Assembly: GCA_028822935.1 (NCBI GenBank)
Contig: JAPKCM010000043.1
Coordinates: 1 to 35,367, forward strand
From: Akkermansiaceae bacterium
Lineage (GTDB): Bacteria > Verrucomicrobiota > Verrucomicrobiia > Verrucomicrobiales > Akkermansiaceae
Length of the DNA: 35,367 bases
Reading direction: 5' to 3'
This document shows, one piece after another, positions 1 through 9,114 of this stretch (within the stretch, counting starts at the first letter, position 1; each line of letters opens with the position of its first letter). The translations under genes were made by a program, and so were the position numbers. Below the pieces are notes generated by a model. That model made no database searches, had not been told where the DNA came from, and saw nothing but the letters and a program-made list of their open reading frames with translations.

Positions 1-956
1 TTGATTGCCCTTGGTGCAAGTCCTCCAACCAGAGCGGCCTTTTAGCACAAGCCACCTTATCCAATAGGGAGGAATCACCATATTTGGGGCTATTAAGACT
101 TTGCCACACCTGTTGTCCGCCCGCCGTACTCTGGTCAGACAAATGACAGGGAAAGTGGATGTCATTCTTATCTATCAAACTGATAATTTGTTCTCTTTTA
201 CGCGCTGCCGGGGTCCAACCAGAAAAGACCAATATTTTACAAGGGCTAAGAGGTTGACCAGTTTGCTTGGCAAAAGTGTCTCACCAAATATGGTTAATTT
301 AACCTTTCTTGGAGTTTGGTATGGTAAGCTCTGGTAGATGGACGACATAAAGAATGTTCATAAGAGCAATATTTGTGAGGGGCAAGGATGGGAGGGGTGC
401 TTAGGAGATGAGAAAGATCAGGAAGGGCGAGAGATTGAGGTGTTGAGTGCTTCTGCTTTAGTGGTTTGCCAGAGGATGAGGGACTGCCCCGCCGCGAGCC
501 TTGGCAGAATAACCTCGGGGCACGGGAACTTGTGGGTGGAAGCGTGAGCATCAGCTTGGAGAACTCACTGACGGTGGATGCCCTGGCCAGCCTGAGCTGC
601 TCAGACAAATGATAAGCATCGCTCATGGTGCCTTTCTGGGTCAGTTGGGGGCGAATGGTGAATTGAAATTCCAGTCGGCAAGGGAAGCCGCCGGTCATGC
701 CGGGTGGGGCGCAAAGACCAAGGGAGGCACGATCAAGGTTCACGATGACCAAGGGAGATTGTTCAAGACAATTGAGATCGTTGCCGATGATTCCGGCGAA
801 GATGGATTTATGCTGCCCTCGTTGTGATCGACGGCGTTGAGTCGGATCCCCCAGTTTTGGGTAGACCAACTTCCTGTCTCTCAGTGAAACCTCTCTGTCA
901 ATCACTGAGTATTAGCACCGTGTTAGCACTGAGGATCAAAGATTACGGTATTCCTT
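1..956. other. Left-edge region without a convincing intact gene
   Basis: I see no reading frame here that resembles a known family over its whole length. Several short frames on both strands compete, none with a good ribosome-binding site. A minus-strand frame spans 294-905 but is rich in Ser, Pro and Arg and looks like non-coding translation. On the plus strand a frame ends with TGA at 610-612 and another begins with ATG at 609-611 and runs to 827, an ATGA overlap of the kind seen in coupled genes, but neither product is recognisable. Near the creC end the heptamer CACTGAG occurs twice (903-909 and 927-933) and TTAGCAC twice (912-918 and 923-929). The region may be a decayed gene or mobile-element remnant; this is inference only. 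Confidence 0.4.
3..146 (+). CDS. Possible 3' end of a zinc-ribbon-like gene (partial, left edge)
   Basis: An open frame enters from the left edge and stops at TGA 144-146. The 47 visible residues carry a CPWC pair near the start and a CHTC pair about 30 residues later. This CxxC-spacer-CxxC spacing is typical of small zinc ribbons, such as those at one end of uncharacterised bacterial proteins. There is no further evidence of function, and the start lies outside the window. A competing open frame on the minus strand also runs off the same edge, so the coding strand is not certain. It could equally be a chance frame in decayed DNA. Confidence 0.2.
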   Translation, partial: DCPWCKSSNQSGLLAQATLSNREESPYLGLLRLCHTCCPPAVLWSDK

Positions 957-2396
957 TTAGGTATAGAGTTTTGCTGGAATAGGAAAACGAAGACGTGCTT
1001 CGGTCCCTCCTTCAGGATGGGTAGCGATCTCGGCCGTGCCATGATGGAGCTCGGTGACTTCTTTAACGAAAGCGAGGCCGAGGCCGTTTCCTTTATTCGA
1101 ATTTTGAAGCTCCGAGCGATAGGAATAGAAGCGCTCGAATGCGCGCTCGCTGGCAAAGTCGGGAATTCCAGGGCCATGGTCCCTTACAGAAATGATGAGT
1201 TCCTTAGCGGTGGTCGTGAGGGTCAGCGCGACCTCTGCGTTTTCCGAAGAAAATTGGACTGCGTTCTCGAGAAGGTGGTTGATTGCCGAGCCCATGAGGA
1301 GTTCGTTTCCGCGATAGGGTTGGCGATTCGGATGAGTTGCGACGAGCTGGACTTGGTGGGATTCGGCAAGAGGCTTGAGTTGCTCAATGCTCTGATTGCA
1401 GCGGGCGACGAAGTCGAACTCGTGGGAGACCTCGAGGTGCGACAGGGCTTCCACGGCGGAAAGTTCCAGAAGTCGATGGGTGAGTCGCTCGCAACGCGCT
1501 GTTTGATTCCGGATGTTCTCCAGGAAATGGGCCCGGTCCTTAGCTGGCATGTCCTCGTTGAGAAGTTCGGCAGCGCCTTGAATCGCGGCGAGGGGCGACT
1601 TCAGCTCGTGGGTCAAATTCTGGATGTATTGGTCTGCGTGTTCTCGTCCCTCCAAGGATTTTCGCATGTCGTGGAGGGCATTGGCGAGGGTGTTGACTTC
1701 ACGACCGATTCCGACATTGGGTTTGGATCGGCGTTCGCCTCGCGCGATCGAGCGGGCGTAGGCGGTGAGTTGTCCGATGGGCCGGAAGAGCCAGACAAAG
1801 ACGGCGGTGATCAGGGCAAGGATGCCGAGACCGATGAGGACAACGGAATGGATGATTTGTTGACGTCTTGCTTTGACGAAGGGAATAACATCCTGCTGGG
1901 ATTTATAGACACTGAGACAGCCAACAATTTCTCCGTTTTGAAAAATGGGAGCACCGATGAACATGACGGAGGAATCGGGGTCGTTTTCATCTGCGCGGGT
2001 CGAACGGGTGCCGTATTCGCCCCGGAGAGTTTTTTTGACATCGCGCCATTTTAGAAAGTCTTTTCCGGCGTTTTTCGGGTTTCCTGAATCAAAAAGAACG
2101 ATGCCCCGGGTATCTGCTAGGTAGGCATTCAGGCCCACCTCGGTTTTCATCTTCTGAAAGATTAGGGCTTCGAATTTTCGTTCCTTGGCGTCTGTGAAGA
2201 CGGTTTCCAGGGCCATGGGGTCGTCCCATTTCACTTCCACCAAGGCGGCTAGGAGTTGTGCGGAATCGACCATCGATTCCTCGGTGGCCTGGAAGGTTTG
2301 AAATTCGAGGTCTTCGAGGAGGTAGTCGACCAAGCGGTAAAATCCCAGGCCCATGATCAGGGCCACGAAAAATAGAACCACTCGCGTCAGTCTCAT
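957..2396 (-). CDS. creC: CreC-type sensor histidine kinase
   Basis: This is an inner-membrane sensor kinase that should autophosphorylate and pass phosphate to the CreB-like regulator next door. Over 479 residues (E. coli CreC is 474) it shows TM1 at about 5-22, a periplasmic sensor region with FDSGNPKNAGKDF-type and GEYGTRSTR-type segments that match E. coli CreC closely, TM2 at about 183-204, a HAMP linker, the H-box NLTHELKSPLAAI with phospho-acceptor His263, N-box Asn378, G1 box DHGPGIP (406-412) and G2 box GNGLGLAF (436-443). All catalytic motifs are intact. Its ATG directly follows the creB TAA with no gap, so the two are translated as one unit. The assignment is to the CreC subfamily rather than a generic kinase, because the sensor domain as well as the kinase core is alike. 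The signal is unknown. Confidence 0.9.
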   Translation of the reverse strand: MRLTRVVLFFVALIMGLGFYRLVDYLLEDLEFQTFQATEESMVDSAQLLAALVEVKWDDPMALETVFTDAKERKFEALIFQKMKTEVGLNAYLADTRGIVLFDSGNPKNAGKDFLKWRDVKKTLRGEYGTRSTRADENDPDSSVMFIGAPIFQNGEIVGCLSVYKSQQDVIPFVKARRQQIIHSVVLIGLGILALITAVFVWLFRPIGQLTAYARSIARGERRSKPNVGIGREVNTLANALHDMRKSLEGREHADQYIQNLTHELKSPLAAIQGAAELLNEDMPAKDRAHFLENIRNQTARCERLTHRLLELSAVEALSHLEVSHEFDFVARCNQSIEQLKPLAESHQVQLVATHPNRQPYRGNELLMGSAINHLLENAVQFSSENAEVALTLTTTAKELIISVRDHGPGIPDFASERAFERFYSYRSELQNSNKGNGLGLAFVKEVTELHHGTAEIATHPEGGTEARLRFPIPAKLYT

Positions 2397-3071
2397 TTAC
2401 AAAACAAGAGCGTAGCCGAGCCCACGGCGGGTTTGAATCGTTTCTGCGGCATCGTTCGAAACATCCCGAAGCTTCGCGCGCAGGGATTTGATGTGGGCGT
2501 CAATCGTACGGTCCATTGCGGAACCCGGATCATCCCAAGCTTGAATCAGGAGTTGCTCCCGGGTGAAGACGCGGCCGGGTTGCTCCAAGAGAATGGCGAG
2601 GATTTTATACTCGTAAGCGGTGAGGTCGAGGGGCTGGTTACAGCAGTGAATCGACATCGTTTCGCAGCAGTGAAAGAGGAGATCTGAATGTTGGGTTGCA
2701 GTCGAATTTGAGCCGCCACGCCTGAGGATTGCTCTCACGCGTGCGACGACTGCCCGGGGCGAGAATGGTTTGGTGACGTAGTCATCGGCTCCGAGTTCGA
2801 GGCCGAGCACTTGGTCAATCTCCGAGCTACGGGCGGTGAGAAAGAGGATGGGAACCTGGGAACTCTGCCGGATGGTGCGGCAGACATCGAATCCGGTGAA
2901 ATCGGGGAGTCCAATATCGAGCACGACGAAGTCCGGGGCATGGCTCTCAAAATGCGCCCACGCCTCACCTCCAGTGGCAACATGGGTTACGGCGAAGTTC
3001 TCCGTTTCCAGCGCGTAGATGAGAGTGTCGGCGATGGCGGGTTCGTCTTCGACGATGAGGACGGAAGGCAT
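2397..3071 (-). CDS. creB: CreB-type response regulator (OmpR/PhoB family)
   Basis: This is a DNA-binding response regulator of 224 residues. The receiver domain has the acidic pocket Glu8-Asp9, phospho-acceptor Asp52 in VVLDIGLPD, Thr79 and Lys101 in the DDYVTKPFSPR stretch, which is very close to E. coli CreB. The C-terminal half is a winged-helix domain with the typical DRTIDAHIKSLRAKL recognition-helix region and the RGLGYAL end. It precedes the sensor kinase on the same strand and abuts it. In enterobacteria CreBC controls genes of intermediary metabolism such as creD and ackA-pta (family knowledge); neither creA nor creD lies in this window, so the targets here are unknown. It starts 95 bases downstream of the pyrophosphatase stop. 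Confidence 0.9.
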   Translation of the reverse strand: MPSVLIVEDEPAIADTLIYALETENFAVTHVATGGEAWAHFESHAPDFVVLDIGLPDFTGFDVCRTIRQSSQVPILFLTARSSEIDQVLGLELGADDYVTKPFSPRAVVARVRAILRRGGSNSTATQHSDLLFHCCETMSIHCCNQPLDLTAYEYKILAILLEQPGRVFTREQLLIQAWDDPGSAMDRTIDAHIKSLRAKLRDVSNDAAETIQTRRGLGYALVL

Positions 3072-3166
3072 GCCAATTTATGAAGCGATTTTGAGAGCTT
3101 GGCGAGTCTGTTTGAATCCCATGCCGAACCTCCTGCGCCAATGACCTTTCCAGAGGCCTCAACCGC

Positions 3167-5248
3167 TTAAAGCAGTCCGGCGATGACGAGGCTGACGATG
3201 GCCATGACGTTGATGAGGATGTTCATCGAGGGTCCGGAGGTGTCCTTGAGGGGGTCACCGACGGTGTCGCCGACGACGCTCGCGGAGTGAGTTTCTGAAC
3301 CTTTGCCTCCGTGGTGGCCTTCTTCGACATACTTTTTGGCGTTATCCCAGGCGCCACCGGCATTGGACATCATGAGGGCGAGGAGGACACAGCCGAGAAG
3401 AGCTCCGCAAAGAGTTCCGGCCAAGGCCTTGGCGCCTGACTGAGTGCCTTCAGCACCGATCCATTCGAAACCGAAGCCGACCACGAGTGGTGTTCCCACG
3501 GCAAGAATCGCTGGCCCAATCATTTTACGGGTGGCAGCGGCGGTGGCGATATCGATGCAGCGATCCGTTTCGGGTTCTGCGGTGCCTTCGAGAATTCCGG
3601 GGATTTCCCGGAACTGTCGGCGAATCTCTTCGATCATATCGAAGGCGGCTTCGCCCACTGCATTCATGGTGATGGCGCCATTTAAGAAGGGAATGGCACC
3701 TCCGATCATGAGGCCGACGAAGAAAATCCGGAGGTCATCCGGGTTCGCGAGATCGAGGGAGATTTCGGTTTTTTGGATGAAGGCGGTGATGAGGGCGAGG
3801 GCGGCCAGTCCGGCGGCTCCGATGGCGAAGCCTTTTCCGATAGCTGCGGTGGTGTTTCCAACGGCGTCGAGGCCGTCGGTGATGGCGCGGGTTTCAGGTC
3901 CCATCTTGGCCATTTCAGCAATTCCGCCTGCGTTGTCCGCGACCGGGCCATAGGCGTCGATGGCCATTGTGATTCCCACCGTGCCGAGCATGCCGACTGC
4001 GGCAAGGCCAACGCCGTAGAGACCGGCGAATTCGTAAGAAATGTAGATCGTGGCTGCGATGGTGAACATGGGGATGACAACCGATTTGAGACCCACGGCG
4101 AGTCCTGAGATCATGAGGGTGGCCACTCCGGTATCGCCCTGGCGGGCGATTTCCCGGACGGGGGCTCCTCCGGTGTAGTGCTCGGTGACGAGGCCGATGA
4201 TGATACCGCCGACGGCTCCCGAAAGAACGGCGAAGGCGATATTTGAAGAAAGTCCCAGAGTGGAGCTGACGATAAAGGAAGCGATGATGAAGAGGATGGC
4301 GGAACCAATGGTGCCGAAGCGGAGGGCATTGGCGGGGTCCTTATCGGAGAGAGTCCGAACGAGAAAAATTCCGAGGATGGAGCAGATCAAGCCGACGGAG
4401 GTGAGGATGAGCGGAAGCTGAAGGAGGATGGAAGGATCCTGTGCGGCTCCGAGCTTGTTCACCATGGCGGTGGCGACTTCTGAGCCACCTTCGGCGAGGC
4501 GCGCTCCAAGGGAGGCACCGATCGCGATGGTTGCGATTTGTGCACCGCAGTAAGATTCGAAGATGTCAGATCCCATGCCGGCGACGTCGCCTACGTTGTC
4601 ACCGACATTGTCAGCAATGACGCCGGGGTTGCGTGGATCGTCCTCAGGGATTCCTGCTTCCACCTTGCCGACGAGGTCAGCGCCAACATCGGCTGCTTTG
4701 GTGAAGATACCACCACCGACACGGTAGAAGAGAGCGACGAGGGAAGCGCCCATGGCGAAGCCTTCGAGGATTTCGGCGAGGTGAGCGGAATCAGATTTGA
4801 AGTAGGCGAAGAGGCCACCGAGTCCGAGCAGCCCCATTGATGCGACGGTCAGTCCCATGACCGAACCTCCGAAGAAGGCGACCGCGAGAGCTTCGGCAGC
4901 GCCCTTGTTTTTGGCGGCGAGAGCAGTTCGGACGTTCGCTTTGGTCGCGGTATACATTCCGATGAAGCCGGCGACCGAAGAGGCGATGCACCCGAGGAAG
5001 AAGGCGAGCGATTGTTGTTTGCCGAAGTCGGGATCCTGGAAGAAGAAGAGGGCTAGTCCTATCGCGATGGCGAAGTATGAGATGAGCTGAAATTCACGTC
5101 GCATGAAGGTCATTGCTCCTTTGTGAATTTTCTCGGCGATTTCGGCGACTTTCCCTTCGCCGCCATCACGGCTGACAATATTTCTGAGGATTAAGCCGGC
5201 AAAGATGAGGCCAATGATTCCGAGGACGGGAGTAATGTAAACAGGCAC
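3167..5248 (-). CDS. hppA: Membrane-bound ion-pumping pyrophosphatase, K+-dependent type
   Basis: This integral membrane enzyme hydrolyses pyrophosphate and pumps H+ or Na+ across the membrane. It is very hydrophobic with about 15-16 membrane segments. It has the substrate-site signatures [18 protein letters not shown] and DNVGDNVGD, and a conserved C-terminal region with Lys/Asp-rich loops ([24 protein letters not shown]). The motif [10 protein letters not shown] has Ala where K+-independent enzymes have Lys (GNTTKA), so the K+-dependent subfamily is predicted; H+ versus Na+ cannot be told by eye. An in-frame ATG at 5293 would add 15 hydrophilic residues not typical of the family. I prefer the GTG at 5248, which puts the first hydrophobic helix near the N-terminus (693 aa), but no strong ribosome-binding site decides this. 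Confidence 0.93.
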   Translation of the reverse strand: MPVYITPVLGIIGLIFAGLILRNIVSRDGGEGKVAEIAEKIHKGAMTFMRREFQLISYFAIAIGLALFFFQDPDFGKQQSLAFFLGCIASSVAGFIGMYTATKANVRTALAAKNKGAAEALAVAFFGGSVMGLTVASMGLLGLGGLFAYFKSDSAHLAEILEGFAMGASLVALFYRVGGGIFTKAADVGADLVGKVEAGIPEDDPRNPGVIADNVGDNVGDVAGMGSDIFESYCGAQIATIAIGASLGARLAEGGSEVATAMVNKLGAAQDPSILLQLPLILTSVGLICSILGIFLVRTLSDKDPANALRFGTIGSAILFIIASFIVSSTLGLSSNIAFAVLSGAVGGIIIGLVTEHYTGGAPVREIARQGDTGVATLMISGLAVGLKSVVIPMFTIAATIYISYEFAGLYGVGLAAVGMLGTVGITMAIDAYGPVADNAGGIAEMAKMGPETRAITDGLDAVGNTTAAIGKGFAIGAAGLAALALITAFIQKTEISLDLANPDDLRIFFVGLMIGGAIPFLNGAITMNAVGEAAFDMIEEIRRQFREIPGILEGTAEPETDRCIDIATAAATRKMIGPAILAVGTPLVVGFGFEWIGAEGTQSGAKALAGTLCGALLGCVLLALMMSNAGGAWDNAKKYVEEGHHGGKGSETHSASVVGDTVGDPLKDTSGPSMNILINVMAIVSLVIAGLL

Positions 5249-5415
5249 GGGACAAATGTGTTGAGAGGACTCCCTTTCGTGCCAAAGTGGCATCGGGGAG
5301 AAGGTGCGAAGCTACGGAGAGAAGTGGTTGAATCAATGGTATTCTCTATGGCCGTGAACGATTATTGAGGTTGTATTACAGAATTCAGTCCGAAGCCCCG
5401 GCTCCTTTGGCTAAA

Positions 5416-7041
5416 TTAGTGGACCGGGCATTGGCTGATTTGCTTGAAGAAATCGTTACCCTTGTCATCGACGAGGATGAAGGCGGGGAAGTTTTCGACG
5501 TTGATTTTCCAGACGGCTTCCATCCCGAGTTCGGGAAAGTCGACGACTTCCTGGCTCTTGATGTGCTCTTTCGCGAGGAGGGCGGCGGGGCCTCCGGCGG
5601 AGCCGAGGTAAAAGCCGCCGTGCTTCTTGCAGGCGTCGGTCACCATTTGTGAGCGGTTGCCCTTGGCGAGCATGACCATGGAGGCGCCGTTTTGCTGGAA
5701 GAGGTCGACGTAGGGATCCATGCGGCCTGCGGTGGTGGGTCCGAAGGAGCCTGAAGCCATGCCTTTAGGAGTCTTGGCGGGGCCGGCGTAGTAGACGGGG
5801 TAATCTTTGAAGTAGTCGGGGAAGTCACCTTCGGCTTCGAGGATTTCCTTGAGCTTCGCGTGGGCGCTATCGCGGGCGACGATAATGGTGCCGGTGAGAG
5901 AAACAGCGGTGGTGACGGGATACTTTGAAAGGGTGGCAAGGGTTTGTTCCATACCTTTGTCGAGATCGATTTCGACTCCCTTAAACTTCCAGTCGCGGAA
6001 TTTCTCGGGGATGAACTGGCCGGGATTCTCTTCGAGTTTTTCGAGGAAGATGCCGTCTTTGGTAATCTTGGCTTTCGCTTGGCGGTCGGCGGAGCAGGAG
6101 ACGCCGATCCCCACGGGACAGGAAGCACCATGGCGGGGGAGGCGAACGACGCGGACATCGTGCGCGAAGTGGCGACCACCGAACTGGGCGCCGATGCCGA
6201 TTTGGCGGGCGGCTTCGAGGAGGTCTTTTTCCAACTCTAGATCGCGGAAGGCTTGGCCGTGTTCGTTACCTTCGGTCGGGAGTCCATCGAGGTAGCGCGC
6301 GGAGGCGAGCTTGACGGTCTTGAGACAATTCTCGGCTGAGGTGCCACCGATGACGAAGGCGAGGTGATAGGGAGGGCAGGCGGCAGTGCCGAGAGTGCGC
6401 ATTTTTTCAATGCAGAACTCACGGAGGCGCTTGGGATTGAGAAGGGCTTTTGTTTCCTGATAGAGGAAAGTCTTGTTGGCGGAACCGCCACCCTTGGTCA
6501 TGAAGAGGAAGGAATACTCGTCGCTATTGGTGGCGTAGAGATCGATCTGGGCCGGGAGGTTGGTCTTGGTATTGACCTCCTCGAACATGGTGAGGGGTGA
6601 GACTTGGGAGTAGCGCAGGTTTTCCTCTTGGTAGGTTTTGTGAATGCCTTGGGAGAGATGCTCGGCGTCATCGGTTCCGGTCCAGACATGTTGACCCTTT
6701 TTTCCCATGACGATGGCGGTGCCGGTGTCCTGGCAACCAGGAAGGATTCCGTGGGAAGCGATCTCGGCATTTTTGAGGAGCATGAGAGCGATCATGCGAT
6801 CGTTCTCGGTGGCCAGGTCGTCATCGAGGATGGCGGCGACTTGTTTGACGTGAGAGGTGCGGAGCTTGAAGGAGATCGCCTTGATCGCTTCGTTCGCGAG
6901 AAGGCTGAGGGCCTCGGGGGCTACCTTGAGGATCTCTTGGCCGTCTAACTCAGTGAGAGAAACGTGAGCGCTGGTGAGAAGCTCATACTCGGTCTCGTCG
7001 GCGCTGAGAGGGAAAGGGGGCTGATAGTGGAAATCGCTCAT
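5416..7041 (-). CDS. fumA: Class I fumarate hydratase (4Fe-4S, FumA/FumB type)
   Basis: It catalyses the reversible hydration of fumarate to malate in the citric acid cycle, in the cytoplasm. The 541-residue product matches E. coli FumA almost end to end. The three cluster-binding cysteines are visible as Cys103 (PGCQDTGTA), Cys222 (TAACPPYH) and Cys316 (GVSCSADR), with the same spacing as in FumA. The [22 protein letters not shown] and [12 protein letters not shown] motifs are also present. An upstream in-frame start at 7116 would overlap the DUF5069 gene. The ATG at 7041 is chosen because the following residues ([11 protein letters not shown]) align with the FumA N-terminus and it lies 19 bases after the DUF5069 stop. 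The oxygen-sensitive cluster suggests activity under low oxygen or iron-replete conditions (family knowledge). Confidence 0.96.
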   Translation of the reverse strand: MSDFHYQPPFPLSADETEYELLTSAHVSLTELDGQEILKVAPEALSLLANEAIKAISFKLRTSHVKQVAAILDDDLATENDRMIALMLLKNAEIASHGILPGCQDTGTAIVMGKKGQHVWTGTDDAEHLSQGIHKTYQEENLRYSQVSPLTMFEEVNTKTNLPAQIDLYATNSDEYSFLFMTKGGGSANKTFLYQETKALLNPKRLREFCIEKMRTLGTAACPPYHLAFVIGGTSAENCLKTVKLASARYLDGLPTEGNEHGQAFRDLELEKDLLEAARQIGIGAQFGGRHFAHDVRVVRLPRHGASCPVGIGVSCSADRQAKAKITKDGIFLEKLEENPGQFIPEKFRDWKFKGVEIDLDKGMEQTLATLSKYPVTTAVSLTGTIIVARDSAHAKLKEILEAEGDFPDYFKDYPVYYAGPAKTPKGMASGSFGPTTAGRMDPYVDLFQQNGASMVMLAKGNRSQMVTDACKKHGGFYLGSAGGPAALLAKEHIKSQEVVDFPELGMEAVWKINVENFPAFILVDDKGNDFFKQISQCPVH

Positions 7042-7060
7042 GGTTTTCTTTGGGTGAAGT

Positions 7061-7489
7061 TTAAAGGCTGCGTCCTTCGTCGACTTCAATGTAGTCCATG
7101 AAGGTGATGATGTCATCGCGATCGGTTTTGGGATCTTCTTTTTTGCGTTCTGCGAGGCGCTGACTCATGTCATCGCGTAAACCGCGATTGGTGATGTAGG
7201 AAGTAAACCAAGCAAGTTCGTAGTCGGGGCGGGTGATGCCATTGTCACGGGCCCAGGCGAAAGCGTCTTCATCGGTCGCGCCTGCAAGGATCTGAGCCTT
7301 AAGGTCTTCGTAAGCGACGCCAAGGAATTGGCAAACCCAGAGGTCCATGCCGAGGCCGAGGTTTCCGTGAAAGTCGGGATGAAGGGTGCCGGCGTGTATC
7401 AAGCGGACCTTGTCGCAGAGACGTGGGAGATAGATGACTCCACCGATTTCATCACGGGCGGAGCGGGGCAGGGTGGTTGCTTCAGGCAT
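7061..7489 (-). CDS. DUF5069 domain protein
   Basis: A 142-residue cytoplasmic protein of the DUF5069 family, which is common in Verrucomicrobiota and Planctomycetota and has no established function. The recognisable part is the N-terminal [20 protein letters not shown]-like segment followed by [14 protein letters not shown], the family signature, then a helical region and an acidic C-terminus. There is no signal peptide or membrane segment. It lies directly upstream of the class I fumarase on the same strand with a 19-base gap, so the two are probably co-transcribed. That association hints at a metabolic role but does not prove one. Confidence 0.82.
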   Translation of the reverse strand: MPEATTLPRSARDEIGGVIYLPRLCDKVRLIHAGTLHPDFHGNLGLGMDLWVCQFLGVAYEDLKAQILAGATDEDAFAWARDNGITRPDYELAWFTSYITNRGLRDDMSQRLAERKKEDPKTDRDDIITFMDYIEVDEGRSL

Positions 7490-7626
7490 AAGGCAATGAA
7501 AGCGAGTGAGGGAGATCCCACCAGTGCAAAAATGATTTTTCAGGCTGATGGAAAATGGGCGAGTCGGGGAAATGGGGACGACAAATACAGTTGCTGCGAT
7601 TTGATCGTCGAATTAGGATCACGAGC

Positions 7627-8463
7627 ATGGGTCGGTTTGCGGTTTTTGCGTTGTGTTTGATCGGGATTCTTCATGCCGAGATCGTGGAGTGGACCGCGGA
7701 GGGTGCGGTGACTCGAGCGGAGGGAACTTTTGGGGAAGGGGGCATTGCGCTCGACGATGAAGTGTCGATGACCTTTTTTTATAATGATGATGCTGGGTTC
7801 TTGTTGACTGCGATGAACTTCTTGCAGGAAGACCGAGCCTACTATGAAGAGGTGAATCTCGGAATCAAAGTGGTGATCGGGGAGCGGATCTGGGAGGGGT
7901 CGGTTGAGACCGGTGTAGCGGGAATTCCACAAACCCTTTTTGCAAGATTTGGCCAGGTTCCGGAACGGCTGAATCTCGAGCTTAGAGAAGCAGAATCAGC
8001 TGAGTTTGTTTCCTTCCCTCTGAGCGATGGTGGAGGAAGCGATATCGTAGGAATGGAGATTCGTGGAAGCAATGCTCTCCTTGGAGATGGGGTCGATGTG
8101 GCATCGATCAATCTCGACCAGATCAGTTCAGCGACCGGATCAATTATGACGGGTGGGGTTGAACTGCGCTTCAGTCTCGATCTCGCTTCCATCGCGGTGG
8201 GAATTCAAGGAGATGGACCGACGGGACCAGAAGCGCCTGAGTTGGGGATTGAGGCAGTCGATAGTGACGGTGCGCCAATTATTTTAGTATGGCAGTCGTC
8301 ACTTGGTGTGAAATATCTAGTTGAACAAAGTATTTCGCTTAAAGAAGATGAATGGAGCCCGATTGTGGCAATCGATGGAACCGGCGATGTGATTGACTAT
8401 CCCCTTACGCAACCACCGGGGTCAAGGTTTTACCGTCTCGTCATTCCTGAAGTGCAGCGATAG
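7627..8463 (+). CDS. Secreted protein of unknown function
   Basis: A 278-residue protein beginning with a short signal peptide (MGRFAVFALCLIGILHA, cleavage likely before EIVEW). The mature part is rich in beta-strand-like alternation and acidic residues, with no cysteines of note and no enzyme motif I recognise. The C-terminal 65 residues or so (from about GVKYLVEQSISLKEDEW to SRFYRLVIP) resemble a short beta domain found at the C-terminus of many Verrucomicrobial exported proteins. The ATG at 7627 is preferred over an in-frame ATG at 7555 because the signal peptide begins there and AGGA lies 8 bases upstream. It is followed 9 bases later by the HD hydrolase gene. Confidence 0.75.
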   Translation: MGRFAVFALCLIGILHAEIVEWTAEGAVTRAEGTFGEGGIALDDEVSMTFFYNDDAGFLLTAMNFLQEDRAYYEEVNLGIKVVIGERIWEGSVETGVAGIPQTLFARFGQVPERLNLELREAESAEFVSFPLSDGGGSDIVGMEIRGSNALLGDGVDVASINLDQISSATGSIMTGGVELRFSLDLASIAVGIQGDGPTGPEAPELGIEAVDSDGAPIILVWQSSLGVKYLVEQSISLKEDEWSPIVAIDGTGDVIDYPLTQPPGSRFYRLVIPEVQR

Positions 8464-8472
8464 ATTTGGCCC

Positions 8473-9114
8473 ATGAATGATTCTTCCTTGGTGGAACAGT
8501 TGGAGCAGATTCTCGAAGGCCATTTGGATGCCTCGGATGGGAGTCACGATTTGCACCATGCGCGTCGGGTTTTAGAGAATGCCAGGGAGATGGTGAAGCG
8601 GGCCGGATCCGGGAACTTGCGTTTTCTCACTGCGGCAGCTTATTTACATGACTTGGTAAATGTGCCCAAGGATTCGCATGAGAGAGATCAGGCGTCGAGG
8701 CTTTCCGCGGAGGCGGCTGGGCCTATTCTGAGTGAACTGGGATTTGAGGCCGATGAGATTGAAGCGGTGCATCACATGATCATCGCGCATTCGTTTTCCG
8801 CAGGAGTGGAACCGCTGACCTTGGACGCGCAAATCCTGCAAGATGCGGATCGACTGGAAGCATTAGGAGCGCTGGGAATTGCGCGGACGTTTTACACGGC
8901 AGGGAAGATGAGTTCGCAGCTTTTTGATGGCGATGATCCTTTCGGGAATGAGCGTGAGTTGAACGATCGGCGTTTTGCGGTGGATCATTTTAAGGTGAAG
9001 CTTCTGGGGCTCGCTGAAACGATGAAGACGGAGGTGGGCCGAGAGGTGGCCGGTGAACGGAAGGCATTTATGGAGCGCTTTTTAGAAGAGCTCGCGGGTG
9101 AGATTGGAGCCTAG
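8473..9114 (+). CDS. HD-domain metal-dependent phosphohydrolase (YedJ-like)
   Basis: A 213-residue cytoplasmic HD-superfamily protein. Predicted metal ligands are the His in SHDLHHARRV (about 28), the His59-Asp60 pair in AAYLHDL, and Asp124 in LQDADRLEALG. The VPKDSHERDQAS loop after the HD pair and the LQDADRLEALGA helix are characteristic of the YedJ-like group of uncharacterised hydrolases. The substrate is unknown, probably a phosphomonoester or nucleotide. It starts 9 bases after the secreted-protein gene and probably shares its transcript. Its TAG stop overlaps the TAG stop of the convergent DUF1501 gene in a shared CTAG at 9111-9114. Confidence 0.85.
   Translation: MNDSSLVEQLEQILEGHLDASDGSHDLHHARRVLENAREMVKRAGSGNLRFLTAAAYLHDLVNVPKDSHERDQASRLSAEAAGPILSELGFEADEIEAVHHMIIAHSFSAGVEPLTLDAQILQDADRLEALGALGIARTFYTAGKMSSQLFDGDDPFGNERELNDRRFAVDHFKVKLLGLAETMKTEVGREVAGERKAFMERFLEELAGEIGA

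Noticed and set aside
294-905. Minus-strand frame of 203 codons at the left edge as a transposase
   Set aside because: I looked for insertion-sequence catalytic motifs and terminal inverted repeats and found none; composition is Ser/Pro/Arg-rich, as in non-coding frames.
1017-2054. Long plus-strand open frame of 345 codons
   Set aside because: It lies wholly antisense to creC, whose sensor and kinase motifs are intact; the plus-strand product has no recognisable motif.
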